Of a stretch of 64,000 bases of DNA, positions 35,098 through 45,624 are shown one piece after another (within the stretch, counting starts at the first letter, position 1; every line of letters begins with the position of its first letter). Source of the stretch: Planctomyces sp. (lineage in GTDB: Bacteria > Planctomycetota > Planctomycetia > Planctomycetales > Planctomycetaceae); NCBI GenBank assembly GCA_016795105.1, contig JAEUIH010000008.1:1-64000 (forward strand), written 5' to 3'. The notes below the pieces were generated by a model. It was not told the origin of the DNA and searched no databases. It was given only the letters and a program-made list of their open reading frames with translations. The position numbers and the translations under genes are program-made.

Positions 35098-38000
35098 CTA
35101 CTCAGCAGCAATCACAGGAAGCTGCTGCATCAGGAACTCGCCAATCAAAGAAGTTGATGGGTCTGCAATCTCTGACATCACAGCGACGTATTCAGCCTGT
35201 TCGCGGAGATCGGCTTCAACGACTTCTGGCTGAGCCCCTTCCGAGGAAGATTCCTCAGAGACCACTGGCTCGTCGGCAAGCGGAGCCAGCAGTGCGGTGA
35301 GTTCTATCTTTTCAGGATCAGCGTTAGGAATCGTCAATCCGGAATCCAGTGAAGCCTGAATCGCGAACGTCTTTGAAGCACTCCAGGCACTCGCCGTACC
35401 CTGACTGTTAAACGCTCGAATCCAGAATCGATATGTCCCGTTCGTCAGTGCCTTGTCTGACGGCAGAGTGTAGGAAGCAATTGTTCCTGCAGGATTCACC
35501 TGAAACGTTCGCACATTCAGGACAATGTTTTCCTGACGTTCGAGGTCACGAACCATGATCTCGTAGCGAACAGAACCCGATGAGTGCACCCACTCGAACG
35601 TTGGAGTCTTCGTCCGAATTGTATTGTTGGGACCGATGATTTCAGGTGTCGACGGATTTGGTACATCGATAACAAACCGGAATGCGTTACTCCACTCACT
35701 GAACTCACCGGCAGTATTGCCAGCTCGAACCCATGCGGTAAATCGATGTTCATCAAACCTAAGGGCATCGGGAACCGTATATGATTCGCCGACGATCATC
35801 GGAACACGAACGACCTGAGACTTCTGCAGTGTATTGTTGTCAATCCACAGATCGTAGAAATCGGCGTGAACGTCAAATGTCCAGGTGAAGGTCGGTGTTG
35901 AATCTTCAATCGAACCTGCGGTGTTTGGAGCCGGACCTGTGAATACAGGAATTGATGGAGTCGGATCATCCACGGAAAACGAGTACTCGTCGCTCCATGG
36001 TCCAACTTCTCCCGCACTGTTTTTTGCACGAATCCAGGCCTTGTAGCTGCCTTGAGTCAGCGAAGTCAGTGACGTAAATGACGTTCCAGTCAGCTCCTGC
36101 TCGCGGATGAACTGCACCACACCGGTTGTCACGTTATTGACCCACAGATCGTATTTCGCACCGCGATCTACAGCATTCCACCGAAACTCAGGATTTGCCG
36201 ACGTCACCTTTGTGCTGCCATTTTCAATCGGAGCAGTCAATTTAGGCTTACCAGGCGGAAGGATATCAACCGTGAACGTATACGGCGCACTCCAGCCACT
36301 TACCTCGTCATTTCCATTTCGAGCACGTACCCAGGCGACATACGTTCCCTGTGGCAATGCAGCAGGATCGTAGAAGTTCTTACCCTGGATGTTTGTGTCT
36401 CGAATATACTGGCTGATTCCCGCATTTCGATAGTCCACCCACAGATCGTATTTCCAAACGTCTTCACCCTGAGTCCAGACGATTCTGGGGTTCACGTTGT
36501 TGGTGACAATCGTTGGTGCGGTGATCGTCGGAGCCACCGGTGTCGGAGCATCAATCGAGAACTCGACAAAGTCACTCCACGGACTGGCCTCACCAACCGA
36601 ATTCGTTGCTCGGACCCAGGCACGATAGGTGCCATCAGCCAGCGGATTAAAGTGCTTATACGCGGTTGTCAGATTGTTTGTTCGATAAATGACTCGCTGG
36701 CCATTCGCAAAATTATTCACCCACACATCGTAAGAGGCCGCGAAGTCCACGGGATTCCAGATGAATTCCGGAAACGACGTCGCCAGTTCACCCACAGGCC
36801 GAGTCATAATCGGCTTGGCAGGAGTCGGGATGTCAATCGTAAACTGAATGAAGTTGCTCCACTCACTCTTCGATCCATCTGCGGCCACCGTTCGTACTCG
36901 AGCCTGGTAATTTCCCTGTGTAAACTGTTGCTCTGCCTGATGCGTCGTGGAACCCGTGACGTTTCGAACATAGACCCCGGCACGACCGGTTGTGAGGTTA
37001 TCAACCTGAAGTTCGTAGTAGAATGCATTGGCTCCGACAGTCCATTCAAAGACCGGCACCGGCTGAGTCAACAACCCGGATGGACCAATCATGGATGGAG
37101 TGGTCGGAAGCGGGATGACGTTCCCTGTGAGCGTATAATTCCCCAAAGCACCATACTCACCGGTGGTTGTGACCTGAACGTAATACTTACCCACCGCAAC
37201 CGATGCACTCACCGAAGCAAACAGACTGTTCGTCGGATTATCTTCAGCAATCAGGACGCCCGTGGAGCTGTAAAGACGAAGTACGAGGTCAAGATTTGTG
37301 CCGGGGTTCAAATTGTTTTGGTTGAAGACAGTTCGAAGATCAAGCCCCGTGACAGAAAATGAAATGTCGCCCGTATTCGTTTCAATCTCAAAAAAGTCAG
37401 AATCCGCAGGTCTTTCAATACGCCCGCTCTGGCTGATTGCCGGAGTTGTTACGTTGATTTTCCGAGCAGTCGAAATGATGTTCCCGGTATCGTCATTTCT
37501 TAGAGCAAACGTCTGATTCGCCGCACGTGTCATAACCGCCAGGTCGTCCTGGATGCTGTTGACGCCATTTGAATCCGGAGCATTTGCCCAGGTCTCGCGC
37601 TCCGATCCATATGGTGCTCCCATGATTGGACCCAGCGTCGCCGAGCCTGGATCGTATTCTGCCGTCTTGTTGCCGCCAGCGTCATAAACGCTGTGGTGGA
37701 GCAATCCCAGCATGTGGCCGACTTCATGAGAAACCGCCATTGCAGTTCCCTTCATGTGATCGACACCACCCCGCCCTGTGTTATCACTGAAGACGTATGT
37801 TGTGTTGACGAGCCCGTTGCTGAATGAGTCAATCCATGCAATTCCGCCCGGGCTGCCAATCCATGCGCCGTCGCCACCGATGGATACAAGCACGGCTTCA
37901 AAGTTGTTATACGTTCCAGGATCAACAGTCGTTACGTTCACGCGAAACGGAGCATAGTCTTCCGCAACTCGATACCAGACTTCTTCAATCATCTGAAGTT

Positions 38001-38319
38001 CTGTATCGCTGAACGTTGTAAAATCATTGTCGATATCAAACACGGGCGTTACCACGGGACCGCTTTGGCCGTCGGTTCGAGCACCCGGCCAGTCCTGCGT
38101 TTCTGTATGCCCGTCAAAGTCCAGGTAAATGGTGACTGGAGCACCCGCGAAGCTGTTCAGCTGAGGAATTGATGTCAGCGGGTTCGTCAGCAACAGCCGC
38201 GACTCCAGCTCTTCCAGACCAATTCGACGCTTGCGACCAAGGGAGTTTCGGCGAGTTCCCTTCTGTTCACGTGCAGACAGTCGAAAGAAAGAAGTCAACG
38301 TTTCCAGTGTCGATGCCAT
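35098..38319 (-). CDS. Large secreted metzincin-like metalloprotease with six tandem beta repeats
   Basis: About 1073 residues from the ATG at 38319 (GGGGTGG upstream). The N-terminus has a basic segment and then LEELESRLLL (near 36-45), an LEPR-XLL-type export motif common in planctomycetes. A zinc-protease domain follows, with HEVGHMLGLLHH near 198 (HExxHxxGxxH) and a possible Met-turn in IMGAPYG. A PPC-type beta domain (about 275-400) comes next. Six repeats of about 95 residues then follow, each with a PxFxWxxxxxAxxYxxWV-type core, resembling fibronectin III folds. The C-terminus is acidic. It probably acts on surface or extracellular proteins. Confidence 0.85.
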   Translation of the reverse strand: MASTLETLTSFFRLSAREQKGTRRNSLGRKRRIGLEELESRLLLTNPLTSIPQLNSFAGAPVTIYLDFDGHTETQDWPGARTDGQSGPVVTPVFDIDNDFTTFSDTELQMIEEVWYRVAEDYAPFRVNVTTVDPGTYNNFEAVLVSIGGDGAWIGSPGGIAWIDSFSNGLVNTTYVFSDNTGRGGVDHMKGTAMAVSHEVGHMLGLLHHSVYDAGGNKTAEYDPGSATLGPIMGAPYGSERETWANAPDSNGVNSIQDDLAVMTRAANQTFALRNDDTGNIISTARKINVTTPAISQSGRIERPADSDFFEIETNTGDISFSVTGLDLRTVFNQNNLNPGTNLDLVLRLYSSTGVLIAEDNPTNSLFASVSASVAVGKYYVQVTTTGEYGALGNYTLTGNVIPLPTTPSMIGPSGLLTQPVPVFEWTVGANAFYYELQVDNLTTGRAGVYVRNVTGSTTHQAEQQFTQGNYQARVRTVAADGSKSEWSNFIQFTIDIPTPAKPIMTRPVGELATSFPEFIWNPVDFAASYDVWVNNFANGQRVIYRTNNLTTAYKHFNPLADGTYRAWVRATNSVGEASPWSDFVEFSIDAPTPVAPTITAPTIVTNNVNPRIVWTQGEDVWKYDLWVDYRNAGISQYIRDTNIQGKNFYDPAALPQGTYVAWVRARNGNDEVSGWSAPYTFTVDILPPGKPKLTAPIENGSTKVTSANPEFRWNAVDRGAKYDLWVNNVTTGVVQFIREQELTGTSFTSLTSLTQGSYKAWIRAKNSAGEVGPWSDEYSFSVDDPTPSIPVFTGPAPNTAGSIEDSTPTFTWTFDVHADFYDLWIDNNTLQKSQVVRVPMIVGESYTVPDALRFDEHRFTAWVRAGNTAGEFSEWSNAFRFVIDVPNPSTPEIIGPNNTIRTKTPTFEWVHSSGSVRYEIMVRDLERQENIVLNVRTFQVNPAGTIASYTLPSDKALTNGTYRFWIRAFNSQGTASAWSASKTFAIQASLDSGLTIPNADPEKIELTALLAPLADEPVVSEESSSEGAQPEVVEADLREQAEYVAVMSEIADPSTSLIGEFLMQQLPVIAAE

Positions 38320-38704
38320 CTGTTCCACCCCAGCAAGTCAATACGGATCATCCGCCGCTTAGACGTCGATGCTCACGTCCGTGGTCTTCACGCCCGTGAT
38401 CTGCACGCCCGTTTTCCACCTATCGGACGAAGAACCGCATAGAAAACCAACAGAACAAGCCTGATGGTATCGAAATCTTGCCAAAATCGCCCAGTGTCAG
38501 GGTCTTTCAGGTCGTAGCGGTCAGAAAAAATCGTTTCGTGACACCTTTTCACTCAAGATCACAAAAGTCAACTCGACCGGAAAACACCATCTATGAATCC
38601 ATTCCCCTGAAAATCGGCTCCAAACCCAAACCTATGACCACCAATAAAAGCGCACAAATGAATACACCCAATACACATCTCAAGTACTACGTAATATTGC
38701 GGAG
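38320..38704. other. Intergenic region between the metzincin and YjbQ genes
   Basis: About 385 bases with no convincing gene. It contains several CACGCCCGT-like repeats around 38370-38413 and an A-rich stretch at 38600-38700. It must hold the metzincin promoter. Confidence 0.35.
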
Positions 38705-39127
38705 CTACTCGCCGATCACTTTTACCAACACCCGCTTTGGTCTTCGCCCGTCAAATTCGCCATAGAAAATTTGTTCCCAGGGACCAAAGTCAAGCCGCCC
38801 AGCAGTAATCGCCACCACCACTTCGCGTCCCATAACCTGCCGCTTCATGTGAGCATCCGCGTTGTCTTCACCCGTCCGATTGTGGGCATAACGCCGTGGA
38901 GAAGCGTCGAAAGGCGCCAGTTGTTCGAGCCAAACCTTGTAATCTTCATGCAGTCCAGGTTCATCGTCATTGATAAAGACCGACGCTGTGATGTGCATCG
39001 CATTGCACAGCACCAATCCCTCGTGAACTCCACTTTTCTGCACAATCTCTTCAATCTTCGACGTAATGTTCTGAAACGCCATTCGCGCCCCCAGGTGAAA
39101 CGTCAGGTATTCTGTATGTGATTTCAT
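38705..39127 (-). CDS. YjbQ-family protein (UPF0047)
   Basis: 140 residues from the ATG at 39127 (AAGAAGAG upstream). The protein has the YjbQ pattern: [30 protein letters not shown] near 39-68, [19 protein letters not shown] with conserved His/Asp, and [14 protein letters not shown] near the end. The family has been linked to weak thiamin phosphate synthase activity. The true role is unclear. Confidence 0.88.
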   Translation of the reverse strand: MKSHTEYLTFHLGARMAFQNITSKIEEIVQKSGVHEGLVLCNAMHITASVFINDDEPGLHEDYKVWLEQLAPFDASPRRYAHNRTGEDNADAHMKRQVMGREVVVAITAGRLDFGPWEQIFYGEFDGRRPKRVLVKVIGE

Positions 39128-39308
39128 ATCTCTTCTTAACCCCTTCTTTTTCGCAATAATACTGCGTTTCTGCATGGACCGATCACGAGTTCAGTCTCAA
39201 ATTGATCTCAAAAACGGGCTGATAAATTGCGAACCCTCTCTGGCACGAAGAACCCCAAAATGCCTAAACTTCGCAGGCTCAATTATCTGCGAACGGAAGG
39301 CGCTTGAA

Positions 39309-41225
39309 ATGAAACGGCTGACAGGATTCTGGCTGTCAATCTGCATTTGGTTGCTCGGAGCGACCACAATTTTCGGTCAGGCGACCGAATTGCCTCCATT
39401 TGAACCGCTGCCTTTTGAACCTGAGCCGCGTACACCCGCTCAGGATTCGTCTGCCTCCCGCGAACCCGACTCCCCCGCGACTCGAGAATCGTTACCTGCC
39501 AGTGAACGGCCTGCTCGATTCAACTGGAGGTACCAGCGAACATCGGAAGCCGATCTGTTGATTCCGGAACCCGGCATGCCGGTGACCGTGCAATTTAAAC
39601 ACAGAGATCCATCATTCACGGATTTGGAGGTGCGGGCATACAGTGACCTATTGAATGCAATCCAGGAGCAGCAATTCAAGCTCCGAGCCAACTCCGATGA
39701 CGTGACGTTCAGTGAAGCTGACGCCGCAAATCGCTGGGAGCAGGCGTTTTATCGATTTGAGCAAGCTCGACGTCAGGCATGGAAAAATGGAAAGTTGTCA
39801 CTGAACGACGAGTTTCCTGAACTTCCAAATCCGTTTGGACCTGCTGGAAATGCACCGACACAGATTCGGCGTCAAAAGCCCGCGATCGAAACGTATTCTC
39901 TGTTGAAGGATATGTCCGTCTATCCAGATGATTATATTGGTCGTCCGGTGGTATTGTATGGCAACTACAGGTTTGATGGTCAAATCCAAATACCGGATCC
40001 GGCTCTGACGCGTTCAGAGAACGGCATCATCGTGTTGAATCGCGGCCGGCTACGAAGTCTGGTCAGCTCCGATTTGATCGCCATGGTGGACACGCTCGGA
40101 TATCGGGGGCCGAACAATCAGAGCCAGATCAATCCGACCTGGCCGGGTGAAAAGGGGACGGAGGTCCCGGTGCTGATCAAGGGCTGGTTTATCAAGCTGT
40201 GGGGCAGGCAGCCTCTCATTGTCACAGAATCCGTACGCATTCTTACTCCGAGACCACTTGAACAACTGATCGTGGAATATTCACCGAACGGTACGAGTAT
40301 TCGGGAAGACGAGGAGTGGCTTTACTATGAGACACTTCGGCAACTGCAGCTCACCGACGCCAAACCTCAGGCCGCCTTGGCTCAGGCCGTTCAGCAGATG
40401 CGAATTCACGAACTCATGAAAGAACTCACAGAGAAGGCTGAGGCCGAGAAAACGCTGCTCGCAACGGACCTCAAACAACTGCGCATCACAGAAGATCAGT
40501 ATCGCACGGGCGAACGCCGACTGAATCGACAGCTGCAGTCCAGAATCGCCCGCTACAAAAGATACCTGACCGACGAGTCTGCTTTTCCCACATACGTAGA
40601 TCTCTACAATCATTGGGACAAATGGCGAGGATCACTGGTCACACTGCGAGGGCATGTGAGACGTGTGATCACAACGCCTGGCGATGAAGCGATGTTTCAG
40701 GGGGCTCCCTTGCATGAGCTTTGGCTGTTCACCGACGATTCTCAGCACCATCCCGCCGTGATTGTCACCGCGTCTCTTCCAAAGGACTTTCCGGTAAATG
40801 CCGAGGTGATTGATCGAGTCACAGTCACCGGATGCTTTTATAAAATGTACACGTATCCCGCATCAACGGACCGCCGAGCCGCTCCATTGCTGCTAGCCGG
40901 TCATGTTGACTGGAGTCCCGTTGATTCTCAAATCATCGAACTGGCCAACGCTGGCCACCTTTCCAGGGAATCGTCTCTGTACCTTGCCGCTGCCCGCCGT
41001 GCCAGTGGTAATTGGAGCGAGACCGGAGTGATGTTGTTTGGTTTCCTGATGATTCTGATCATGATGACTGTCTGGGGACGTGTTCAGAGAGATCGTCGAG
41101 AACGAGCAAGAATCCTTGAGCGAGTGGACTCGAGTCGCAATTTCGGAGAGACTTCTGTCGAAGTTTTGACGTTCCCCGTTTATGACAACAGCTCTGACCG
41201 AATCCACGATCGAATCCACGGATGA
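39309..41225 (+). CDS. Exported membrane protein with paired OB-like domains, function unknown
   Basis: 638 residues from the ATG at 39309, which directly precedes a signal peptide (MKRLTGFWLSICIWLLGATTIF). A Pro/Glu-rich linker follows. Two beta-rich domains (about 235-345 and 455-560) each contain a GRPVVLYG or GSLVTLRGHV strand that looks OB-like. A coiled region lies between them, and there is one transmembrane segment at about 600-615 before a basic tail. I do not recognise a named family. Its stop overlaps the purN start as ATGA, so it is coupled to purN. Confidence 0.65.
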   Translation: MKRLTGFWLSICIWLLGATTIFGQATELPPFEPLPFEPEPRTPAQDSSASREPDSPATRESLPASERPARFNWRYQRTSEADLLIPEPGMPVTVQFKHRDPSFTDLEVRAYSDLLNAIQEQQFKLRANSDDVTFSEADAANRWEQAFYRFEQARRQAWKNGKLSLNDEFPELPNPFGPAGNAPTQIRRQKPAIETYSLLKDMSVYPDDYIGRPVVLYGNYRFDGQIQIPDPALTRSENGIIVLNRGRLRSLVSSDLIAMVDTLGYRGPNNQSQINPTWPGEKGTEVPVLIKGWFIKLWGRQPLIVTESVRILTPRPLEQLIVEYSPNGTSIREDEEWLYYETLRQLQLTDAKPQAALAQAVQQMRIHELMKELTEKAEAEKTLLATDLKQLRITEDQYRTGERRLNRQLQSRIARYKRYLTDESAFPTYVDLYNHWDKWRGSLVTLRGHVRRVITTPGDEAMFQGAPLHELWLFTDDSQHHPAVIVTASLPKDFPVNAEVIDRVTVTGCFYKMYTYPASTDRRAAPLLLAGHVDWSPVDSQIIELANAGHLSRESSLYLAAARRASGNWSETGVMLFGFLMILIMMTVWGRVQRDRRERARILERVDSSRNFGETSVEVLTFPVYDNSSDRIHDRIHG

Positions 41226-41920
41226 CTAACGCGTTTGCTCCGCCCGACAATCCGGCGCCAATGATTCAGATACCCGGTGTGCGGGATCGCCCTGTACGCC
41301 TGGGCGTACTGATCAGCGGCGGCGGAACAACACTGTTGAACTTTCTTGACCAGATTCATTCCGGCCACCTGCGGGCAGAAGTACCACTGGTCATTGCCAG
41401 TCAGAAAAGCTGCCGCGGTGTCGAGCGAGCACGAAACGCAGGGCTGCGTTGCGAAGTCCTTCGTCCACGGGATTTTTCCGGCGTCGAACAGTTTAGCTCC
41501 GCGGTATTCAATCTCCTTCGCGAGTCCCGGATTGACCTCGTCACGCTGGCCGGATTTCTCAGCCTGCTGACAATCCCGGACGACTTCAGCGGCCGTGTCC
41601 TCAATATTCATCCATCACTGATCCCCGCGTTTTGTGGACATGGATTCTATGGACATCATGTCCATGAAGCAGCGATCGCCCGAGGTGTGAAAGTCAGCGG
41701 ATGTACGGTCCACTTCGCTGACAATCACTACGACCATGGGCCAATCCTTCTCCAGCAGTGCGTCAATGTGCCCGATGGAGCAACCCCGGATCAGCTCGCC
41801 GCTCTGGTCTTCGAACAAGAAAAGACGGCCTATCCGGAAGCAATCCGATTATGGTGCTCCGGACGGCTCCGCATCGAACACGGACGCACCGTATTGGGTG
41901 AACTGCCTCAGGACGTCTAA
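41222..41920 (+). CDS. purN: Phosphoribosylglycinamide formyltransferase
   Basis: PurN transfers a formyl group from 10-formyl-THF to GAR. The 232-residue protein shows LISGGGTTLLNFLDQ near 29 and LNIHPSLIPAFCGHGFYG near 122, with catalytic Asn and His. SGCTVHFADNHYDHGPI near 155 supplies the catalytic Asp. It is slightly longer than E. coli PurN (212) because of an N-terminal tail. It overlaps the upstream gene by four bases and ends tail to tail with the cysteine desulfurase gene. Confidence 0.96.
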   Translation: MTNAFAPPDNPAPMIQIPGVRDRPVRLGVLISGGGTTLLNFLDQIHSGHLRAEVPLVIASQKSCRGVERARNAGLRCEVLRPRDFSGVEQFSSAVFNLLRESRIDLVTLAGFLSLLTIPDDFSGRVLNIHPSLIPAFCGHGFYGHHVHEAAIARGVKVSGCTVHFADNHYDHGPILLQQCVNVPDGATPDQLAALVFEQEKTAYPEAIRLWCSGRLRIEHGRTVLGELPQDV

Positions 41921-43092
41921 CTGCGAGCGAGGTCGCCAATCACTTCGATCGCCCGATCGACTTCGGCTTCGGTCGTAAAATGTCCCGGACTTAGTCGAAC
42001 TGTGCCTCCAAGCTGAGTGGTTCCAAGACCTTCGTGAGCGAGCGGTGCACAGTGAAGCCCTGCGCGACAGATCAACCCAGCCTGCTGTTCCAGGATCATG
42101 GCCACATCATGGCTTTCAAGCCCATTCAACGAGAACGAGACAATCCCAACAGTCGACACGGTATCAGTTGTCTCAGGCAGACAGCCCTGAGGGTACAACA
42201 GAACATTGCTGAGTTCTCCAAGGTGCGTACGGAGCTTTCCTGCGTGGCGATTGATCTGCCGACAGATCTCTGAGGGCGTTACATCCTGAATCCACTGGAC
42301 TCCCGCAAGCAATCCGGCGATACCAGGCAGATTCAGATTGCCACTTTCAAACTTGGAAGGCATCGACTCCGGCTGCATCAGCGATTCGCTGGCAGACCCG
42401 GTTCCGCCGGCCCGCAGGCTGACAACCTGCGGTTCGATTCCCTGCTTTATCCAGAGTATTCCGGTTCCAAGCGGCCCCATCAGTCCTTTGTGCCCGGGCG
42501 CGGCCAGCAAATCCACTCCAAGCGACATAACATCCATTGGAATATGCCCCGCGGTTTGAGCAGCATCAAGCAGAACAAGTGCTCCAGCATCCCTGGCCAA
42601 TTGAGCAAGCTCTGCGACCGGTTGTATCACGCCCGTGACATTCGATGCATGGTTAATGACGACCAGTTGCGTACGGCCGCGATTCAGGCAGGTGCGAAAA
42701 CTATCAACATCGATTAAACCTGTCAGTGGATCAAACTTCGCCAGTTCAATGGACACACCATGTCGATGTGACAGCTCATTCAATGGCCGCAGGACAGAGT
42801 TATGATCCAGAGTTGATGCCACAACCCGATCTCCAGGGCACAGCAGTCCTCGAAGGATCAGGTTGAGGCTGTCGGTTCCGTTCAGAGTAAAGGCCAGCTG
42901 TCGGGGAGAATCCAGCCCAAGCAGCGAACAGATCGAACTACGGCAGATGTCGACCATCTGAGCCGCTGAGACCGCGGCAGAATGCAAACCTCTCCCAAAA
43001 GCCGCCGGTTGTTCTCGCATCCAGCGGTCGCTGGCGAGATAGACCGACTGCGGCTTTGGGAATGTGGTTGCCGCATTGTCGAAGTAGATCAT
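41917..43092 (-). CDS. Cysteine desulfurase-like PLP enzyme (class V aminotransferase)
   Basis: 391 residues from the ATG at 43092. The family start MIYFDNAATTFPKP is typical. PLP-binding is shown by LDAAQTAGHIPMD (Asp near 192) and APGHKGLMGPLG (Lys near 212). The mobile Cys loop reads CRAGLHCAPLAHEGLG near 345. It could supply sulfur for Fe-S clusters or thio-cofactors. No sufBCD genes are nearby. It lies 35 bases downstream of the SEC-C gene on the same strand, so co-transcription is likely. Confidence 0.9.
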   Translation of the reverse strand: MIYFDNAATTFPKPQSVYLASDRWMREQPAAFGRGLHSAAVSAAQMVDICRSSICSLLGLDSPRQLAFTLNGTDSLNLILRGLLCPGDRVVASTLDHNSVLRPLNELSHRHGVSIELAKFDPLTGLIDVDSFRTCLNRGRTQLVVINHASNVTGVIQPVAELAQLARDAGALVLLDAAQTAGHIPMDVMSLGVDLLAAPGHKGLMGPLGTGILWIKQGIEPQVVSLRAGGTGSASESLMQPESMPSKFESGNLNLPGIAGLLAGVQWIQDVTPSEICRQINRHAGKLRTHLGELSNVLLYPQGCLPETTDTVSTVGIVSFSLNGLESHDVAMILEQQAGLICRAGLHCAPLAHEGLGTTQLGGTVRLSPGHFTTEAEVDRAIEVIGDLARS

Positions 43093-43094
43093 GT

Positions 43095-43136
43095 GCTGAC
43101 TAACTCTGACGAATGAACTCTGGCTGACTAACTCTG
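43095..43136. repeat. 14-bp direct duplication spanning the stop of the SEC-C gene
   Basis: GCTGACTAACTCTG occurs at 43095-43108 and 43123-43136. The second copy contains the SEC-C gene stop (43130-43128, minus strand). Confidence 0.7.
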
Positions 43137-45296
43137 GCCGGGCAGCCAAAGTGAGCTTCCACCGGCAGCCGGCGCTGCCTGTGCTGATCCCGGAGTCCAA
43201 AGTCCTCCGGCCGAACTCATGACAGCCTGAGGTGTCACTTCGGGGATCAGGTGCTCACAATTTGAAGTCACGAGCTGCTCAATGATCAGTTCATAGACTT
43301 CTGGTAACTTAGGAATGAACTTATCGCGCAGGCGATGCAGAACAGCAACGATCTGGGGGTCTGTCGGATCATCGAGCCGCATTGCAAGCTCTCGAATGTT
43401 CAACTCCAGCAGCTTGCGGAATGAATCCTGTTGAGTCGCACACCATTCACGAACCTTCTCGCAGCACTCCGTCAACTTTGAAAGATCGTCTTCACTGCGA
43501 GCAATTGTCGAGAGCATCATGTAGGTTCGATACACGCCGTACTCTTCCATGGCCTCCGGACGCGTTGTCAATACTTCCAGCCCTGCACGGGTTTGAGGCA
43601 CCAGCCCCAACGCTCCAGAGCGACCAACAAATTCGCGGAGCTGCCTGTCGTTCAAATCCGCGGGATCAAGCCGCATCAGCTGGAACAATGGCAACGGAAG
43701 AACGTTTTGTCCTTCAGCAAGCTTAAGAGTGGTAAACGCAGGAAGGCCCAGCCGCTGACACAGGGCAGCCGGATCGAAAACGTCTTCTTTGGAAGCATTT
43801 GCGGAATGAACGGCATAAACCAGTCCCGCCAATCGTCCCTTCAGCTCTGCAATTCCAGAGGCTTCGAGGGGTGTCTTACCTCCTAAGGATGCAGCAGGTG
43901 TCGTAAGCCACTTCTCTGTCGCCTGAGCCAAAGCGTCTTTAACCAGTCGGCGATGTCGGGAAACACTCATTCCGTCGGGTCGATAGAGCCCAAAATCAAA
44001 TATCAGGCTGTCGCGAAATGCTGTCATCGACTGTACAACAACACGATTCTCGGGAGCCGTATCTACAAGTCCGGTCCCAAGCGAATTCAGAAATTGAATT
44101 GCTTCGTCGAAATGCTGGGACGGTCCGGACAGTACGATATGTGGACCAGCAACCGAACCATTCTCGTCGCTCGAATCGTCCGTGACGTCAAACATCTCGA
44201 TTTCGACAACAGATCGAGGCAACTGTTCAAAAGACTCCACCTCGTCAACCAGAGGTCGATCGAAGAGTTCAAAGCCACCGGTCTTGATGATACCCTCAGC
44301 GGCTTCCCGATTTTCTTCATCATCGTCTTCGTCCACATCAAATTGTTTGACCAGTTTGTTCGTCGCCAGCTGATTGACGAGTTCCGATGGATTCAGAACG
44401 TTGAGTCGAATTGCTTCGATCCGATAATGTCGTTCCGGCTTCTCCATTTCCAGAAGCACGGCAAGTGATTCTGCCTCAACGACCGACTCCCATTCCTGCA
44501 GCAGAGACGCCGCCTTATGAAACGCCTCAGTCGCTTCTGTGATTCGAGCATCCCATGCGCGGCACAAACCAAGATTGAACCAGATCGCTCCGTTTGCAGG
44601 ATCGGCTTCTGACATCCGAGTATAGAGAATTGCTGCAGGTTCCCAGCATCCGATGAGACTGAGCTTTCGAGCCCGAAGGTCCTGCTGTTTAAGTTCTTCA
44701 GAACCCGAAATTGGCAACAGCCCGTGCGACGATCGCAAAGGCATCGGAATCCCTGAGTCTCCCTCGATAGACGCAAGTGCCTGAAGCAATGCCATCGCCA
44801 GAGACTGATCGACTGAAGCGAGCCTGACACCCAATGCCAGATGTTCGCGTGCTGCCATGAACTGGTTTCGCCTTGAAAACCACATCCCCAGCATTCCGAC
44901 GATTCTTGCGAGTTCAGTCGGGCAGACTTTTGATGCGATCTGCAAAGCACGGTGCAGGATTCGCCGCGAACTTTCGAAGCCTTCATCCAGAACACACTGT
45001 GTTGCGAGGCGTACTAAAACTCGAGGATTGTCAGGGTGGTTTTTCAAAAATCCGGTCAAAAGCTCGCGGGATTCCGCTCGTCTCCCGGCATGGTCAAGCA
45101 GTTCGACCAGTTCGAGCAGCAGATTTTCTTTCTCAGGGAAACGCTGAACAAGCGAACGAATCAGAGACTCCGCAGCAGATGGCTGGTGCTCCACCAGACG
45201 TCGAAATCGTTCGAGATCGTCGAGGACCTCCGCGCAGCAGAATTTCAGTTTTTTTCCACTGCCGCAAGGACAACTTGCATATGGATTACTTGCCAT
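43128..45296 (-). CDS. SEC-C motif and TPR protein
   Basis: 722 residues. The N-terminus has a SEC-C zinc motif (CPCGSGKKLKFCC, residues 9-21), the element SecA uses to bind SecB. A long series of TPR-like helical repeats follows to about residue 290, then an acidic segment (DEDDDEE) and a helical C-terminal half. It is probably a scaffold protein, possibly coupled to export or translation. It lies upstream of the cysteine desulfurase gene. Confidence 0.75.
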   Translation of the reverse strand: MASNPYASCPCGSGKKLKFCCAEVLDDLERFRRLVEHQPSAAESLIRSLVQRFPEKENLLLELVELLDHAGRRAESRELLTGFLKNHPDNPRVLVRLATQCVLDEGFESSRRILHRALQIASKVCPTELARIVGMLGMWFSRRNQFMAAREHLALGVRLASVDQSLAMALLQALASIEGDSGIPMPLRSSHGLLPISGSEELKQQDLRARKLSLIGCWEPAAILYTRMSEADPANGAIWFNLGLCRAWDARITEATEAFHKAASLLQEWESVVEAESLAVLLEMEKPERHYRIEAIRLNVLNPSELVNQLATNKLVKQFDVDEDDDEENREAAEGIIKTGGFELFDRPLVDEVESFEQLPRSVVEIEMFDVTDDSSDENGSVAGPHIVLSGPSQHFDEAIQFLNSLGTGLVDTAPENRVVVQSMTAFRDSLIFDFGLYRPDGMSVSRHRRLVKDALAQATEKWLTTPAASLGGKTPLEASGIAELKGRLAGLVYAVHSANASKEDVFDPAALCQRLGLPAFTTLKLAEGQNVLPLPLFQLMRLDPADLNDRQLREFVGRSGALGLVPQTRAGLEVLTTRPEAMEEYGVYRTYMMLSTIARSEDDLSKLTECCEKVREWCATQQDSFRKLLELNIRELAMRLDDPTDPQIVAVLHRLRDKFIPKLPEVYELIIEQLVTSNCEHLIPEVTPQAVMSSAGGLWTPGSAQAAPAAGGSSLWLPGQS

Positions 45297-45624
45297 GAAA
45301 AGACCGTCCAGTCACTGAAAATGTTTTCCTTGTGAGAGGGAGAGCCCGAAGACTCACAGTTCGGTCCTGTGAACATCACACAGAAACCGGCAGCACCTCT
45401 CGTAATTTATCGCCGCAGTTGACACTTCATCCAACGGATTGTCCAGCGAAAGCCACGCATGGAACCAAAAAGCCGATTTAAATACGAGCCCATTTTTCAG
45501 CGAATTCTGCCGAACGAAACACGGGTTGTGTCATTTTTACTGATTCGCTAGAGTTCAAGCTGATGGCGGTGTGCATGGATTCGGCACACCTGACAATTTT
45601 GTTCAACCATGGACGGTTGCAGAC
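45297..45624. promoter_or_regulatory. Divergent region with a candidate promoter for the glycan cluster
   Basis: This 328-base gap separates the SEC-C gene from the plus-strand cluster. A weak sigma70-like pair is TTGTGT (about 45526-45531) with TAGAGT 17 bases later. The match to consensus is partial, so this is a guess. Confidence 0.25.
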
